A stretch of DNA of 47,051 bases, from IMG/VR virus record IMGVR_UViG_3300005527_000008, positions 1 through 47,051 of that record; one strand, written 5' to 3'. Positions 29,970 through 37,808 of this stretch are shown here, in pieces. Position 1 is the first letter of the stretch; each line of letters starts with the position of its first letter. The stretch is from a virus. The notes beneath the pieces are model-generated. The model was not told where the DNA came from. It made no database searches and worked only from the letters and a program-made list of their open reading frames with translations. The translations under genes were made by a program, and so were the position numbers.

Positions 29970-30611
29970 ATGGCATTCGAACTTACATATCAAACTCTTT
30001 ATGATACAATTTTATCGTATTTAGAGCGGGATGACTTAGACGTTAAAGATAATATTCCCGTCTTTATCATGCTCGGCCAAAGACGCATTTCCAAGGATTC
30101 TAAGACACTTGGCCTTGAGGTCTATATGACTGGCAACTTTACCCCCGGGAATGGTGTTCTTATAAAACCCGCCCGATGGAGGAGTACGATTACTTTCAAC
30201 GTAGGGAGTAATGGCCCTGGATTTAACACCAGGAATCAATTGCTTCTTCGTAGTTATGAGTTCTGCCGCGAATATTGGCCTGATGACACAGAGACAGGAT
30301 TTCCTAAGTATTTTTCTGATTACGGGTACAACAACTGGTTAATTGTTCCTACGCCCGATATAGCCTACCCATTTGAGGTGGCTTATTCAGAGCAATCACA
30401 GCCATTGGATCTAACCAATCAGACAAACTGGCTTACAGAGAACGCACCTGAATTGCTTATTTATGCTTCTCTTTTGGAAGCGATGATCTTTGTTAAAGAC
30501 GATGAGCGTGTTCAAACTTACAAACAGTTCTATCTCGAAGCGCTTATCGGTCTTAACGCTGAAGATAAGGGCCGTATCACCGATCGTTATTCGAAAAGGA
30601 CAAAAGATTAA
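29970..30611 (+). CDS. Tail adaptor protein (SU10-adaptor-like), 213 aa
   Basis: Matches the conserved short-tail adaptor pattern: LYDTILSYLERDD, FIMLGQRRISKDSKTLGLEVYMTG, KPARWRSTITFNV, an RSYEFCREYWPD segment, and a C-terminal NAPELLIYASLLEAMIFVKDDERVQTYKQFYLEALIGLNAEDK. Members join head connector to tail hub. It lies before another appendage gene and the hub gene. The stop overlaps the following start (TAATG). Confidence 0.8.
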   Translation: MAFELTYQTLYDTILSYLERDDLDVKDNIPVFIMLGQRRISKDSKTLGLEVYMTGNFTPGNGVLIKPARWRSTITFNVGSNGPGFNTRNQLLLRSYEFCREYWPDDTETGFPKYFSDYGYNNWLIVPTPDIAYPFEVAYSEQSQPLDLTNQTNWLTENAPELLIYASLLEAMIFVKDDERVQTYKQFYLEALIGLNAEDKGRITDRYSKRTKD

Positions 30612-31888
30612 TGTCATATACAAATATTTTTGGTGGTACACCTATACAGCCCTCAGATGTTAGTTACCGCGAAATTACACTAACAGAGAATATAACTCTT
30701 GTTTGGCCCTCATCATTCGTTGACACAACAGAAGTCGTCGCAAAGTTAATGGACGTAATATCAAATGGAGATATATTTGACATCAATATGCCCTCAGCAA
30801 TGCAGGTCTCTGTCGGCGAAAGCGTTATATATAAGAATATGGGTGTTCAGGCATTCACTGTATATGACGCCGGTGGCGGAGAGATTATCCAAATAGATCC
30901 TGGAGAAGCATTTTATATATATGTCAAAGACAATACGACTGACGCTGGGATTTGGGGAGTCACGCAGTATGGGACAGGGGCATCCACCGCAGACGCTTAC
31001 ACTTTAGAAGGGTTTGGGTTAACTACCCTAGCTGCAACACTCAATACGGAATTCAGTGTTGTCGAAAAAGATGACGACTATACAGTTAGTGCATTGGACC
31101 GAGCAACTCTCTTTAAATTTGTGGGAGGACAAGCAGCATTTACGTTGCCCTCCCCCGCAGGTGCAGGTATTGGTAACGGGTTCTTCTTTTCGATTCATAA
31201 CATTAGTGCAGCAGGTCAATTAACAATCATTCCTACGGGAGTCGGCGTTCTTATAGATGGCTTCGCAAACTTTATCATGAGGCCTACAGAATCATCTTTC
31301 TTCGTGACAGATGGGGTAAATTGGTTCTCCCTTGGATATGGAAAATCTACGTTATTTACAGTAGGAATCCTAAATAAAGTTGTTATTGGCCCTGGACCAG
31401 TTGTCCTGACAACGGCCGAAGCAAACCTTTTAGTCCATCAATTCTCAGGTAACCTTACCGGAAACGTTCAGATCACCTATCCTAATGTTAACGCTCAATA
31501 TTATGTGAAGAATGAGACTATAGGCGGTTTCAGCCTCATTCTAACAATAGCTGGGTCTGCGAACCCGATAACTCTCATCCCTGATGCATCTCTCATCCTT
31601 TATTCGGATGGGACTGATCTCCATAGTATCCCGACTGAAGCGCCGGGCTCTGTGGCTTTCGCAGATGGAACAGCAGCACAACCATCCATTCGTTTTGTCA
31701 GTGACCAGACAACGGGTATTTATTTAGATTCTCTAGGCAATCTCGGGATCTCTGCGTCAGGTAATCCAACCGTTATTATTGATGGCAATGATTTGGCAAG
31801 CTTTGTCCCTATAAATTCTTTTAATGGAGGGTATCTTGATTATGGGCGTAATCTCTATTCTTTAATACGAGCTTACGACAATGGCTGA
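30611..31888 (+). CDS. Tail appendage/fibre-type protein, 425 aa
   Basis: Beta-rich with repeated jelly-roll-like segments: FDINMPSAMQVSVGESVIYKN, ATLFKFVGGQAAFTLPSP, FFFSIHNISAAGQLTIIP, AQYYVKNETIGGFSLILTI, each followed by a glycine-rich turn. FADGTAAQPSIRFVSDQTTGIYLDS near residue 350 is a motif common before the tips of phage tail fibres. Coupled to both neighbours by overlaps (TAATG upstream, 8 nt downstream). Likely another receptor-contact protein. Confidence 0.75.
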   Translation: MSYTNIFGGTPIQPSDVSYREITLTENITLVWPSSFVDTTEVVAKLMDVISNGDIFDINMPSAMQVSVGESVIYKNMGVQAFTVYDAGGGEIIQIDPGEAFYIYVKDNTTDAGIWGVTQYGTGASTADAYTLEGFGLTTLAATLNTEFSVVEKDDDYTVSALDRATLFKFVGGQAAFTLPSPAGAGIGNGFFFSIHNISAAGQLTIIPTGVGVLIDGFANFIMRPTESSFFVTDGVNWFSLGYGKSTLFTVGILNKVVIGPGPVVLTTAEANLLVHQFSGNLTGNVQITYPNVNAQYYVKNETIGGFSLILTIAGSANPITLIPDASLILYSDGTDLHSIPTEAPGSVAFADGTAAQPSIRFVSDQTTGIYLDSLGNLGISASGNPTVIIDGNDLASFVPINSFNGGYLDYGRNLYSLIRAYDNG

Positions 31889-33440
31889 TCATAAAATATT
31901 ACCCCTAAAGCCCACTCCTGGCATTCAAAGAGACCTGACACAATTCGACAGCACGGGCTACATAGACGGGCAATGGGTAAGATTCTATAAAGGATACCCT
32001 CGTAAAATAGGCGGATTTCAGCTCTTAACGCCAGGATCGACAGAAATCACAAGAACTCTGTTCTCTGTTAAGAAATCCGAATCATTCGACTTATATATGG
32101 GGAGAGAATCAGGGGTTACGGTCACTAATTATCTTGTTTCAGGAGCAGCATCCCCAGAGATAGACAGGACGCCTTTAGACTATGTTCCTCATGAGAATAA
32201 CCAATGGTCGTTTGAACTATTCAACACCCAAGTAGATGGCGTACCTACTCTATTAATTTTTGCTCACGTAGCTCACAAAGCGCACGACATTAGCAACACG
32301 ACAAATGGTGAACTTTATTATGGGGATGTTAATAGCACGGCTCCCTTGACGCGAGTATATCAAGACTCTCCCACAAACTTAGTTCCTCTTATATATAATG
32401 GCGGCATCGTTGCTGTTCCTCCGTTCTTATTCGCGTACGGAAACGGGGGTGTTGTTTCGTGGTCAAAATCGGGAAATCCTCTTATGTGGGACGATGTCGA
32501 TATCGCATCCATCGCAGGAACGAAAATTGTTGCAGGGTGGCGAACAAGAGGGAGTACAGCCCCTACTGTATTATTTTGGTCATTAGATAGTCTTATCAGG
32601 GGGACATTTATTTCTGAGGATCTTGGGTTTAGCTTCAACACAATTGAAGATGATATATCAATATTATCTCCTAGAAGCATCATTAAATACGATCAGGTCT
32701 ATTATTGGGTAGGAGCGGATCAATTCTATTACTACAACGGCGTGGTCCAAAGCATCACGAATACATTTTCGACAGATTGGTTTTTTAACAATTTAAATAA
32801 AGAACAATCAGCGAAAGTGTTTGGAGTCAGCATTCGGCGATACAATGAAATTTGGTGGTTCTACCCTCGTGGAAACGCTACTGAATGTACACACGCTATT
32901 ATATTCAACGTTAAGGAAAATATTTGGTATGACACACAGCTTCCTAGATCCCATGGGATATCTGCGAATTTATATACGTATCCGATCATGGCGGATTCGA
33001 CAACGGTTATTAACCTTGACGCAGAAGTTGACCCAGAAACTAACCAGCGGCCGATAACATATCCTATATGGACCCATGAAAAGGGCAATAACCAGATTCT
33101 GTTTAATCAAATATTCGCGATCAGATCATCATTTGAGACAAATATTATGGATCTGTTCGAACAGAATGGAAATGACAGGCAATTACGTATTCGAAGGATT
33201 GAACCGAACTTCATCCAAACAGGGGATATGAACGTTAGGGTTATCAATCGCGGGTTCTCTCAGGGAGACCTGCAGCCTTCTCCCCTATATACGTTTAGCC
33301 CAGATCAATCAAAAATTGACATGAATGAGATGGGGCGTCTTGTAAGTCTTAAGTTCACGAGCGATACCCAGGACGGTTTCTATCAAATGGGCAAGGTTCT
33401 TTTGAATATCGCCGAGGGTGACGTGAGACCGAAGAGTTAG
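31881..33440 (+). CDS. Tail hub/nozzle protein (P22 gp10 / T7 gp12-like role), 519 aa
   Basis: The N-terminal LKPTPGIQRDLTQFDSTGYIDGQWVRFYKGYPRKIGGFQ is highly typical of the beta-propeller tail hub of short-tailed phages. Blades are suggested by repeated aromatic motifs (YWVGADQFYYYNG, RRYNEIWWFYPRG, NIWYDTQLPRSHG). The C-terminal part (RRIEPNF, GFSQGDLQPSPLYTFS, RLVSLKFTSDTQDGFYQMG) closes the ring. It forms the distal tube closed until ejection. Length normal. Confidence 0.85.
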   Translation: MADHKILPLKPTPGIQRDLTQFDSTGYIDGQWVRFYKGYPRKIGGFQLLTPGSTEITRTLFSVKKSESFDLYMGRESGVTVTNYLVSGAASPEIDRTPLDYVPHENNQWSFELFNTQVDGVPTLLIFAHVAHKAHDISNTTNGELYYGDVNSTAPLTRVYQDSPTNLVPLIYNGGIVAVPPFLFAYGNGGVVSWSKSGNPLMWDDVDIASIAGTKIVAGWRTRGSTAPTVLFWSLDSLIRGTFISEDLGFSFNTIEDDISILSPRSIIKYDQVYYWVGADQFYYYNGVVQSITNTFSTDWFFNNLNKEQSAKVFGVSIRRYNEIWWFYPRGNATECTHAIIFNVKENIWYDTQLPRSHGISANLYTYPIMADSTTVINLDAEVDPETNQRPITYPIWTHEKGNNQILFNQIFAIRSSFETNIMDLFEQNGNDRQLRIRRIEPNFIQTGDMNVRVINRGFSQGDLQPSPLYTFSPDQSKIDMNEMGRLVSLKFTSDTQDGFYQMGKVLLNIAEGDVRPKS

Positions 33441-33443
33441 CGT

Positions 33444-33689
33444 ATGACAGCGATAACATTACCTGTAAAGATTGATTTTAAGACATGGGCTCAACAGATA
33501 ATTGAAGATTTGCCGAATATAGAAATGCCCTTTCCGGGAGAAGAAGAAGACTGGGAAGATTGGGTTTCAAAAATCATTCTGAATAACCCAGGTATAGATG
33601 TTCCAATCGCCAAATATCTGACTTATAAGACATCGGAGCATTGGAGAGAGTGGGCTGAGCACTTTGTTGTGATAGTGCAATCCTCATAG
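33444..33689 (+). CDS. Small Trp-rich phage protein, 81 aa
   Basis: Two copies of a W-x-x-W motif (FKTWAQQIIEDLPNIEMPFPGEEEDWEDW and SEHWREWAEHFV) around a Pro-rich centre; acidic. I recall short proteins of this pattern following hub genes in short-tailed phages. Probably a minor tail or ejection-linked protein. Starts four bases after the hub stop. Confidence 0.7.
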   Translation: MTAITLPVKIDFKTWAQQIIEDLPNIEMPFPGEEEDWEDWVSKIILNNPGIDVPIAKYLTYKTSEHWREWAEHFVVIVQSS

Positions 33690-33741
33690 CACAATTGATA
33701 AATATATCTTTTTGAATATATAATAATAGTCAAGTTATTGT

Positions 33742-33774
33742 TATACTGTAAAGTAATTACACATTACTTATACT
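33742..33774 (+). promoter_or_regulatory. Possible promoter of the ejection-protein genes
   Basis: TATACT occurs at 33742-33747 and again at 33769-33774 (TATACTGAG). The second ends nine bases before the TTG start of the next gene, leaving almost no leader. The -35 at 17 bp is only CTGTAA. Weaker match to the late motif than elsewhere. Confidence 0.35.
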
Positions 33775-33783
33775 GAGAATAAC

Positions 33784-35160
33784 TTGGACACACAATTCTT
33801 ACAAAACAATATTCCAGCACCTTATCAACAGAGCTTGCAAGCTGATACTTCTAACCTGGCTAGAGGTGGGAGTGCAAAAGCTCCTAAAATGGTTGTTGCT
33901 CACTTCAGCAAAAAAGAATTGGATGATCTTGATGATCTTCGTGGCCACAGTGCCAGAGATTCAACAACAGGTTATCGGGAATACAAAGACTTAGAATATC
34001 TCCTGGAAAATCCGCACATCCGCGCTCACATAGAATCGCATGTAAGAGGAAAAAGACGTCACCGAGCAATGGGTGGATCAATGGGCTCCGATATGGCTTC
34101 AATGGGTCGTAATGGCGACAATGAAATGGCGCTTATTACCCCTAAAACTGCCCAAATGTTCGACGGTATGGCAGGTCAACAGAGTATTAATCCTCACACC
34201 AACAAGCCTGAATACTTCAGTTTAAGTGGCGCTTTTAGCGGCCTTGGTAGCTCTTTAAGTTCTGGATTGTCCAGCGCAGGAAGTGCCATGGGAAGTGGAT
34301 TATCCTCTATGGGCTCAGGCCTTCAATCTGCTTATACAGCAGCTTCTCCTTACGCCAAACAATTCGGAGAGGCTGCGGCCCCTCATGCGCAGAACTTTGC
34401 AGCCCAGATGACACCTCATCTAGCTCAAGGTCTTGGCAATGCAGCGCAATCTTGGGGGCAAGGACAAGATTTCAGAAGTGCTCTCGGCCAAGGGATGAGA
34501 GGCGGCATGCAAAGCGGTCTTCAATCCATGGGAAACAATGAGAGTAATCCTGCCTGGATGCGTGGAGCCTCTCAAATGGGCGGCGGCATGATGAATGCCT
34601 ACAACAATAGACAAGATATGGGCGGTGCTTTCCGTCAACAGCTATCGAATCAAATGCCTGGAATGACGAATTACGGCATGAGCCAGATGGAACAAAGAGG
34701 GGCTCCCCAGTGGGCCCAACAAGGCTTACAGGGGATGGGTAATACAGCTCAACAGGGTCTAACTGGTGGAGACTGGAGGGGTGCTGCGCGTCAAGGAGCA
34801 GCTAATACATTCGGTGCAGGCATGAATCAAGCTCAACAACAAATGCCTCAACAGTGGCAAGGAATGATGGGCGGTCTTAACCAAGCAGGTCAAGCCGGCA
34901 TCAGAGGACAAGGTGACTGGAGACAGGGAGCAGGGCAAGCCTTCGGCGGTGCAATGCAAGGCGCACAGCAGAGCATGGGGCAAGGAATGCCGCAATGGGC
35001 ACACCAAGGCATGGATCAAGGTCGTCAAGTAGGACAGAGCATGTTTGACACAGGAATGCAAGGTGGAGATTGGCAAAATGCTGGGCGTCAAGGTTTAGGC
35101 CAGATGGGCCAGAACATGATGCAGAGCTATGCGCCATATGAACAGGGCTACCGCAGCTAA
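33784..35160 (+). CDS. Ejection/internal virion-type protein, 458 aa
   Basis: The N-terminal third is paralogous to the next protein: FLQNNIPAPY / ILNENVPSPF, MVVAHFSKKELDDLDDLRG / VIVVHISKDEIKSLDDLQG, and NGDNEMALITPKTAQMFDG...INPHTNKPEYFS / GGDTELVIFPTMLADLLDE...INPRTGLREYS. The rest is low-complexity Gly/Gln/Met/Ala with recurring QQWxxMMGGLNQA- and GDWRxGAxQ-like units. Such flexible, Ala/Gly-rich proteins after the tail genes are usually ejected with DNA. The TTG start is supported by the alignment with the paralog and GAG eight bases upstream. Confidence 0.75.
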   Translation: MDTQFLQNNIPAPYQQSLQADTSNLARGGSAKAPKMVVAHFSKKELDDLDDLRGHSARDSTTGYREYKDLEYLLENPHIRAHIESHVRGKRRHRAMGGSMGSDMASMGRNGDNEMALITPKTAQMFDGMAGQQSINPHTNKPEYFSLSGAFSGLGSSLSSGLSSAGSAMGSGLSSMGSGLQSAYTAASPYAKQFGEAAAPHAQNFAAQMTPHLAQGLGNAAQSWGQGQDFRSALGQGMRGGMQSGLQSMGNNESNPAWMRGASQMGGGMMNAYNNRQDMGGAFRQQLSNQMPGMTNYGMSQMEQRGAPQWAQQGLQGMGNTAQQGLTGGDWRGAARQGAANTFGAGMNQAQQQMPQQWQGMMGGLNQAGQAGIRGQGDWRQGAGQAFGGAMQGAQQSMGQGMPQWAHQGMDQGRQVGQSMFDTGMQGGDWQNAGRQGLGQMGQNMMQSYAPYEQGYRS

Positions 35161-35188
35161 TTAAAAACTTTCGGTGAGAGGCAATGTT

Positions 35189-37807
35189 ATGAACCCGGAA
35201 ATTCTAAACGAAAACGTTCCGTCCCCCTTTGACTCTCAGAAGAGTCCGCAACAACAGGAAGAAATGCCTGTAATTGTTGTTCATATCTCTAAAGATGAAA
35301 TCAAATCATTAGATGATCTACAAGGGGGGGCCTCTTTCGACGAAGAGACGGGTGTAAGAGAATACAAAGGAATTGCAAAAATCTTCCAGGAGACACCTGA
35401 ACTCGCCGAGATTTTCGTGGCCGCTGGGAAAGACATTACAGATAATGGAAAGTTAGATAATCCTGATTTTAAGACAATTTATGAAGAAGCGAAGAAAAGG
35501 CTTCCTAATTATCAAGAATCTCCTGCTGATTATAATCCAGAAATTGAGAAAGCAGCTGAACTTGGCGAAGGTGGAGACACAGAGCTTGTTATCTTCCCAA
35601 CCATGTTGGCTGACCTTTTGGATGAAATCAGAGGGGAAAGAAAGATCAATCCTCGTACAGGATTAAGAGAATATAGCTGGAAGAATCTTAAGAATTCATT
35701 CTTGCGCGTGGCTGCAACAGTCGCTGGCGGTATAGCTGGAGCTTATGCAGGACAACCTGGGGTGGGTGCCGCTCTTGGAAACTTGGCAGGGCGTATGGCG
35801 ACGGGGCAGAGTGCAGGCAGCGCTTTCCTGCCAGCCGCTAAGAACTATGGTTACACGATGGCGGCTCAAGGAGCCGCTGGCTTAGCAAACAGCGCCTTTC
35901 CAGGGATGGCAGAATCGGTAAAAAATGTCGCAGGGACTGGATTCTTCGGGAATGCTGCAGGTAAGTTCCTGAATCAGGGTCAGGGTATGGGATTCCTCGG
36001 AAATACGACTGGCAGCCAATCTGGCTGGGGCGGCGCGTTAGGAAGCGATTACGGCGGCCTAGGAGGTTTGTTAGGCGTGGGCGGTAGTAATTCTGCTAGC
36101 GCTTCTAACCCGACTCCTCAGAGTGCTGTAGGAGCTGGAAATGCCTCCGCAGCAGCAGCTGAATCTGGTAGAACAGGCTTTATGAAAAGCCCGCTTATGA
36201 GTGTATTATCGAGTCCGGCGACTCTAATGCTTGCCTCCACAGCTCTTCAGATGAAAGGTCAAAAAGACGAAAGAAGAGAGATGGAGAAGATTAATCGGCA
36301 AGGTTCTCAAGCATTTAAACAAGCCGCAACAGATCCTAACATGACGAGAAGTCTTCCTGGTCCTACATGGATACAGAGGGTAGTGTACAAGCGTGGTCCT
36401 GATGGGCAGATGTACCCAGCTACTGAAGCTGTCCCAGTATACCCAGGACAACCAGCACCAATAAATCAACAATTGCCTCCTCCTGATGCCGATCCTAACG
36501 CTGAAGCCTCACCTGCCTTTAGAAGCGGAGGTCGTGTAAAAAGAGCAAGGGGCGGAAGTTCAGGGGCCCCTAGTCGAGAATACGGTTATTATGACTCTGG
36601 CAGTAGCGGGGACAGTCATTCGGCGGCAAACAATGCGGCTATGAATAGTTATCTAGCTAGTCTAGATAGTGGAGGTGGCAGTAGTGGAGATGCGTCTGGT
36701 TATGGTAATTCTCCATACACTTCTGCAGACAAGCAAGCCCTTAGTAGCCATATACATGAATTAGCAAGCAGACCTGACTGGGGCCATCATGGAACTGCAT
36801 CTACACCCCATTCTACTCCGAGCACATGGCAATCTCAGCTGGGAGCCGTGGCCCCTCTTTTAGGGGGGGTACTTGGCGGCCCAATTGGTGCTCTTGCAGG
36901 TTCTGGTGTCGGTGCTTTTCTAAGACCACCAACCACAGGGCAGATGGCAATGGATAAGGTTGTTGATACGTTTATACCTGGAATGGGTGGACTAGTTAAT
37001 GAATTTGGCCCGAGCTTTAGTCAAATAAAAGATGTGCTCACTGGCAATATTGAAGGGATTCCCTTCCAGAAAGATGCTGGAGGAAGCAGAGATGACGCTT
37101 CTGGTTATGGTAATGCGCCACAAGGCCATTCTAGAGCAAGTGAAGAAAAACGTTTTAAGATGGACAAAGAGAGTGTTAACCCTTCTAGGACTAGAGGAAG
37201 AAGTCTTCCTGGTCCTACATGGATACAGAGGGTAGTGTACAAGCGTGGTCCTGATGGGCAGATGTACCCAGCTACTGAAGCTGTCCCAGTATACCCAGGA
37301 CAGCCAGCACCAATAAATCAACAATTGCCTCCTTTTAAAAGAGGTGGACGCGTGAATAATGGTATGAATCCTATGCACGGGAATCAGGCCGGGTATATCG
37401 GGGGCCCTGGGAAAGGGCAAGATGATAAGATCCCTAAAGATGTACCTGAGGGGAGCTATATCATCGATGCAAGTTCAGTTTCTATGTTTGGCGATGGTTC
37501 CAGTCGCGCTGGGAAAGATGAACTAGATAGAGCAGTCGCTCTTATCAGAAAGAAAATGCCCATTCCTGCTCATAAACTAGCAAGGGGCGGAAATATCGGC
37601 AAGAGGATGATCCCAGCGATGTTATCAGACGGAGAATATGAGATTGACCCCATGACAGTCACTGCGATTGGTGGAGGATCTAATAAAAAAGGCGCTAAAT
37701 TTTTAAAGTCTGCTGTTAAACAACTGCGCCAGCATAAAAATAGCAATGGGGATAGATTGCCTCCTAGAGCTAAAGATTTAATCTCTTACCTGAAGGGAGC
37801 CTCATAA
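35189..37807 (+). CDS. Large ejection/internal virion-type protein, 872 aa
   Basis: The N-terminal domain matches the preceding paralog. A long Gly/Ala-rich hydrophobic region (about 170-380, e.g. AATVAGGIAGAYAG) could insert in membranes. A 45-residue segment beginning SLPGPTWIQRVVYKRGPDG occurs twice in frame (DNA 36347-36481 and 37199-37333). The C-terminal domain (IIDASSVSMFGDGSS, ARGGNIGKRMIPAMLSDGEYEIDPMTVTAIGGG, KSAVKQLRQHK) is a pattern I recall from phage internal proteins. I start at ATG 35189 (AGAGG eight bases upstream) rather than the in-frame GTG 15 bases earlier. Function inferred. Confidence 0.75.
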   Translation: MNPEILNENVPSPFDSQKSPQQQEEMPVIVVHISKDEIKSLDDLQGGASFDEETGVREYKGIAKIFQETPELAEIFVAAGKDITDNGKLDNPDFKTIYEEAKKRLPNYQESPADYNPEIEKAAELGEGGDTELVIFPTMLADLLDEIRGERKINPRTGLREYSWKNLKNSFLRVAATVAGGIAGAYAGQPGVGAALGNLAGRMATGQSAGSAFLPAAKNYGYTMAAQGAAGLANSAFPGMAESVKNVAGTGFFGNAAGKFLNQGQGMGFLGNTTGSQSGWGGALGSDYGGLGGLLGVGGSNSASASNPTPQSAVGAGNASAAAAESGRTGFMKSPLMSVLSSPATLMLASTALQMKGQKDERREMEKINRQGSQAFKQAATDPNMTRSLPGPTWIQRVVYKRGPDGQMYPATEAVPVYPGQPAPINQQLPPPDADPNAEASPAFRSGGRVKRARGGSSGAPSREYGYYDSGSSGDSHSAANNAAMNSYLASLDSGGGSSGDASGYGNSPYTSADKQALSSHIHELASRPDWGHHGTASTPHSTPSTWQSQLGAVAPLLGGVLGGPIGALAGSGVGAFLRPPTTGQMAMDKVVDTFIPGMGGLVNEFGPSFSQIKDVLTGNIEGIPFQKDAGGSRDDASGYGNAPQGHSRASEEKRFKMDKESVNPSRTRGRSLPGPTWIQRVVYKRGPDGQMYPATEAVPVYPGQPAPINQQLPPFKRGGRVNNGMNPMHGNQAGYIGGPGKGQDDKIPKDVPEGSYIIDASSVSMFGDGSSRAGKDELDRAVALIRKKMPIPAHKLARGGNIGKRMIPAMLSDGEYEIDPMTVTAIGGGSNKKGAKFLKSAVKQLRQHKNSNGDRLPPRAKDLISYLKGAS
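36347..36481. repeat. 135-bp direct repeat, copy 1
   Basis: Matches 37199-37333 with one base difference, 852 bp apart and in the same frame of the large ejection protein. A nearby shorter pair (ASGYGN) suggests that a larger block was duplicated and then diverged around this segment. Confidence 0.9.
37199..37333. repeat. 135-bp direct repeat, copy 2
   Basis: Second copy of 36347-36481, differing at one base. Recombination between copies would delete 284 codons in frame. Confidence 0.9.
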
Positions 37808-37808
37808 T

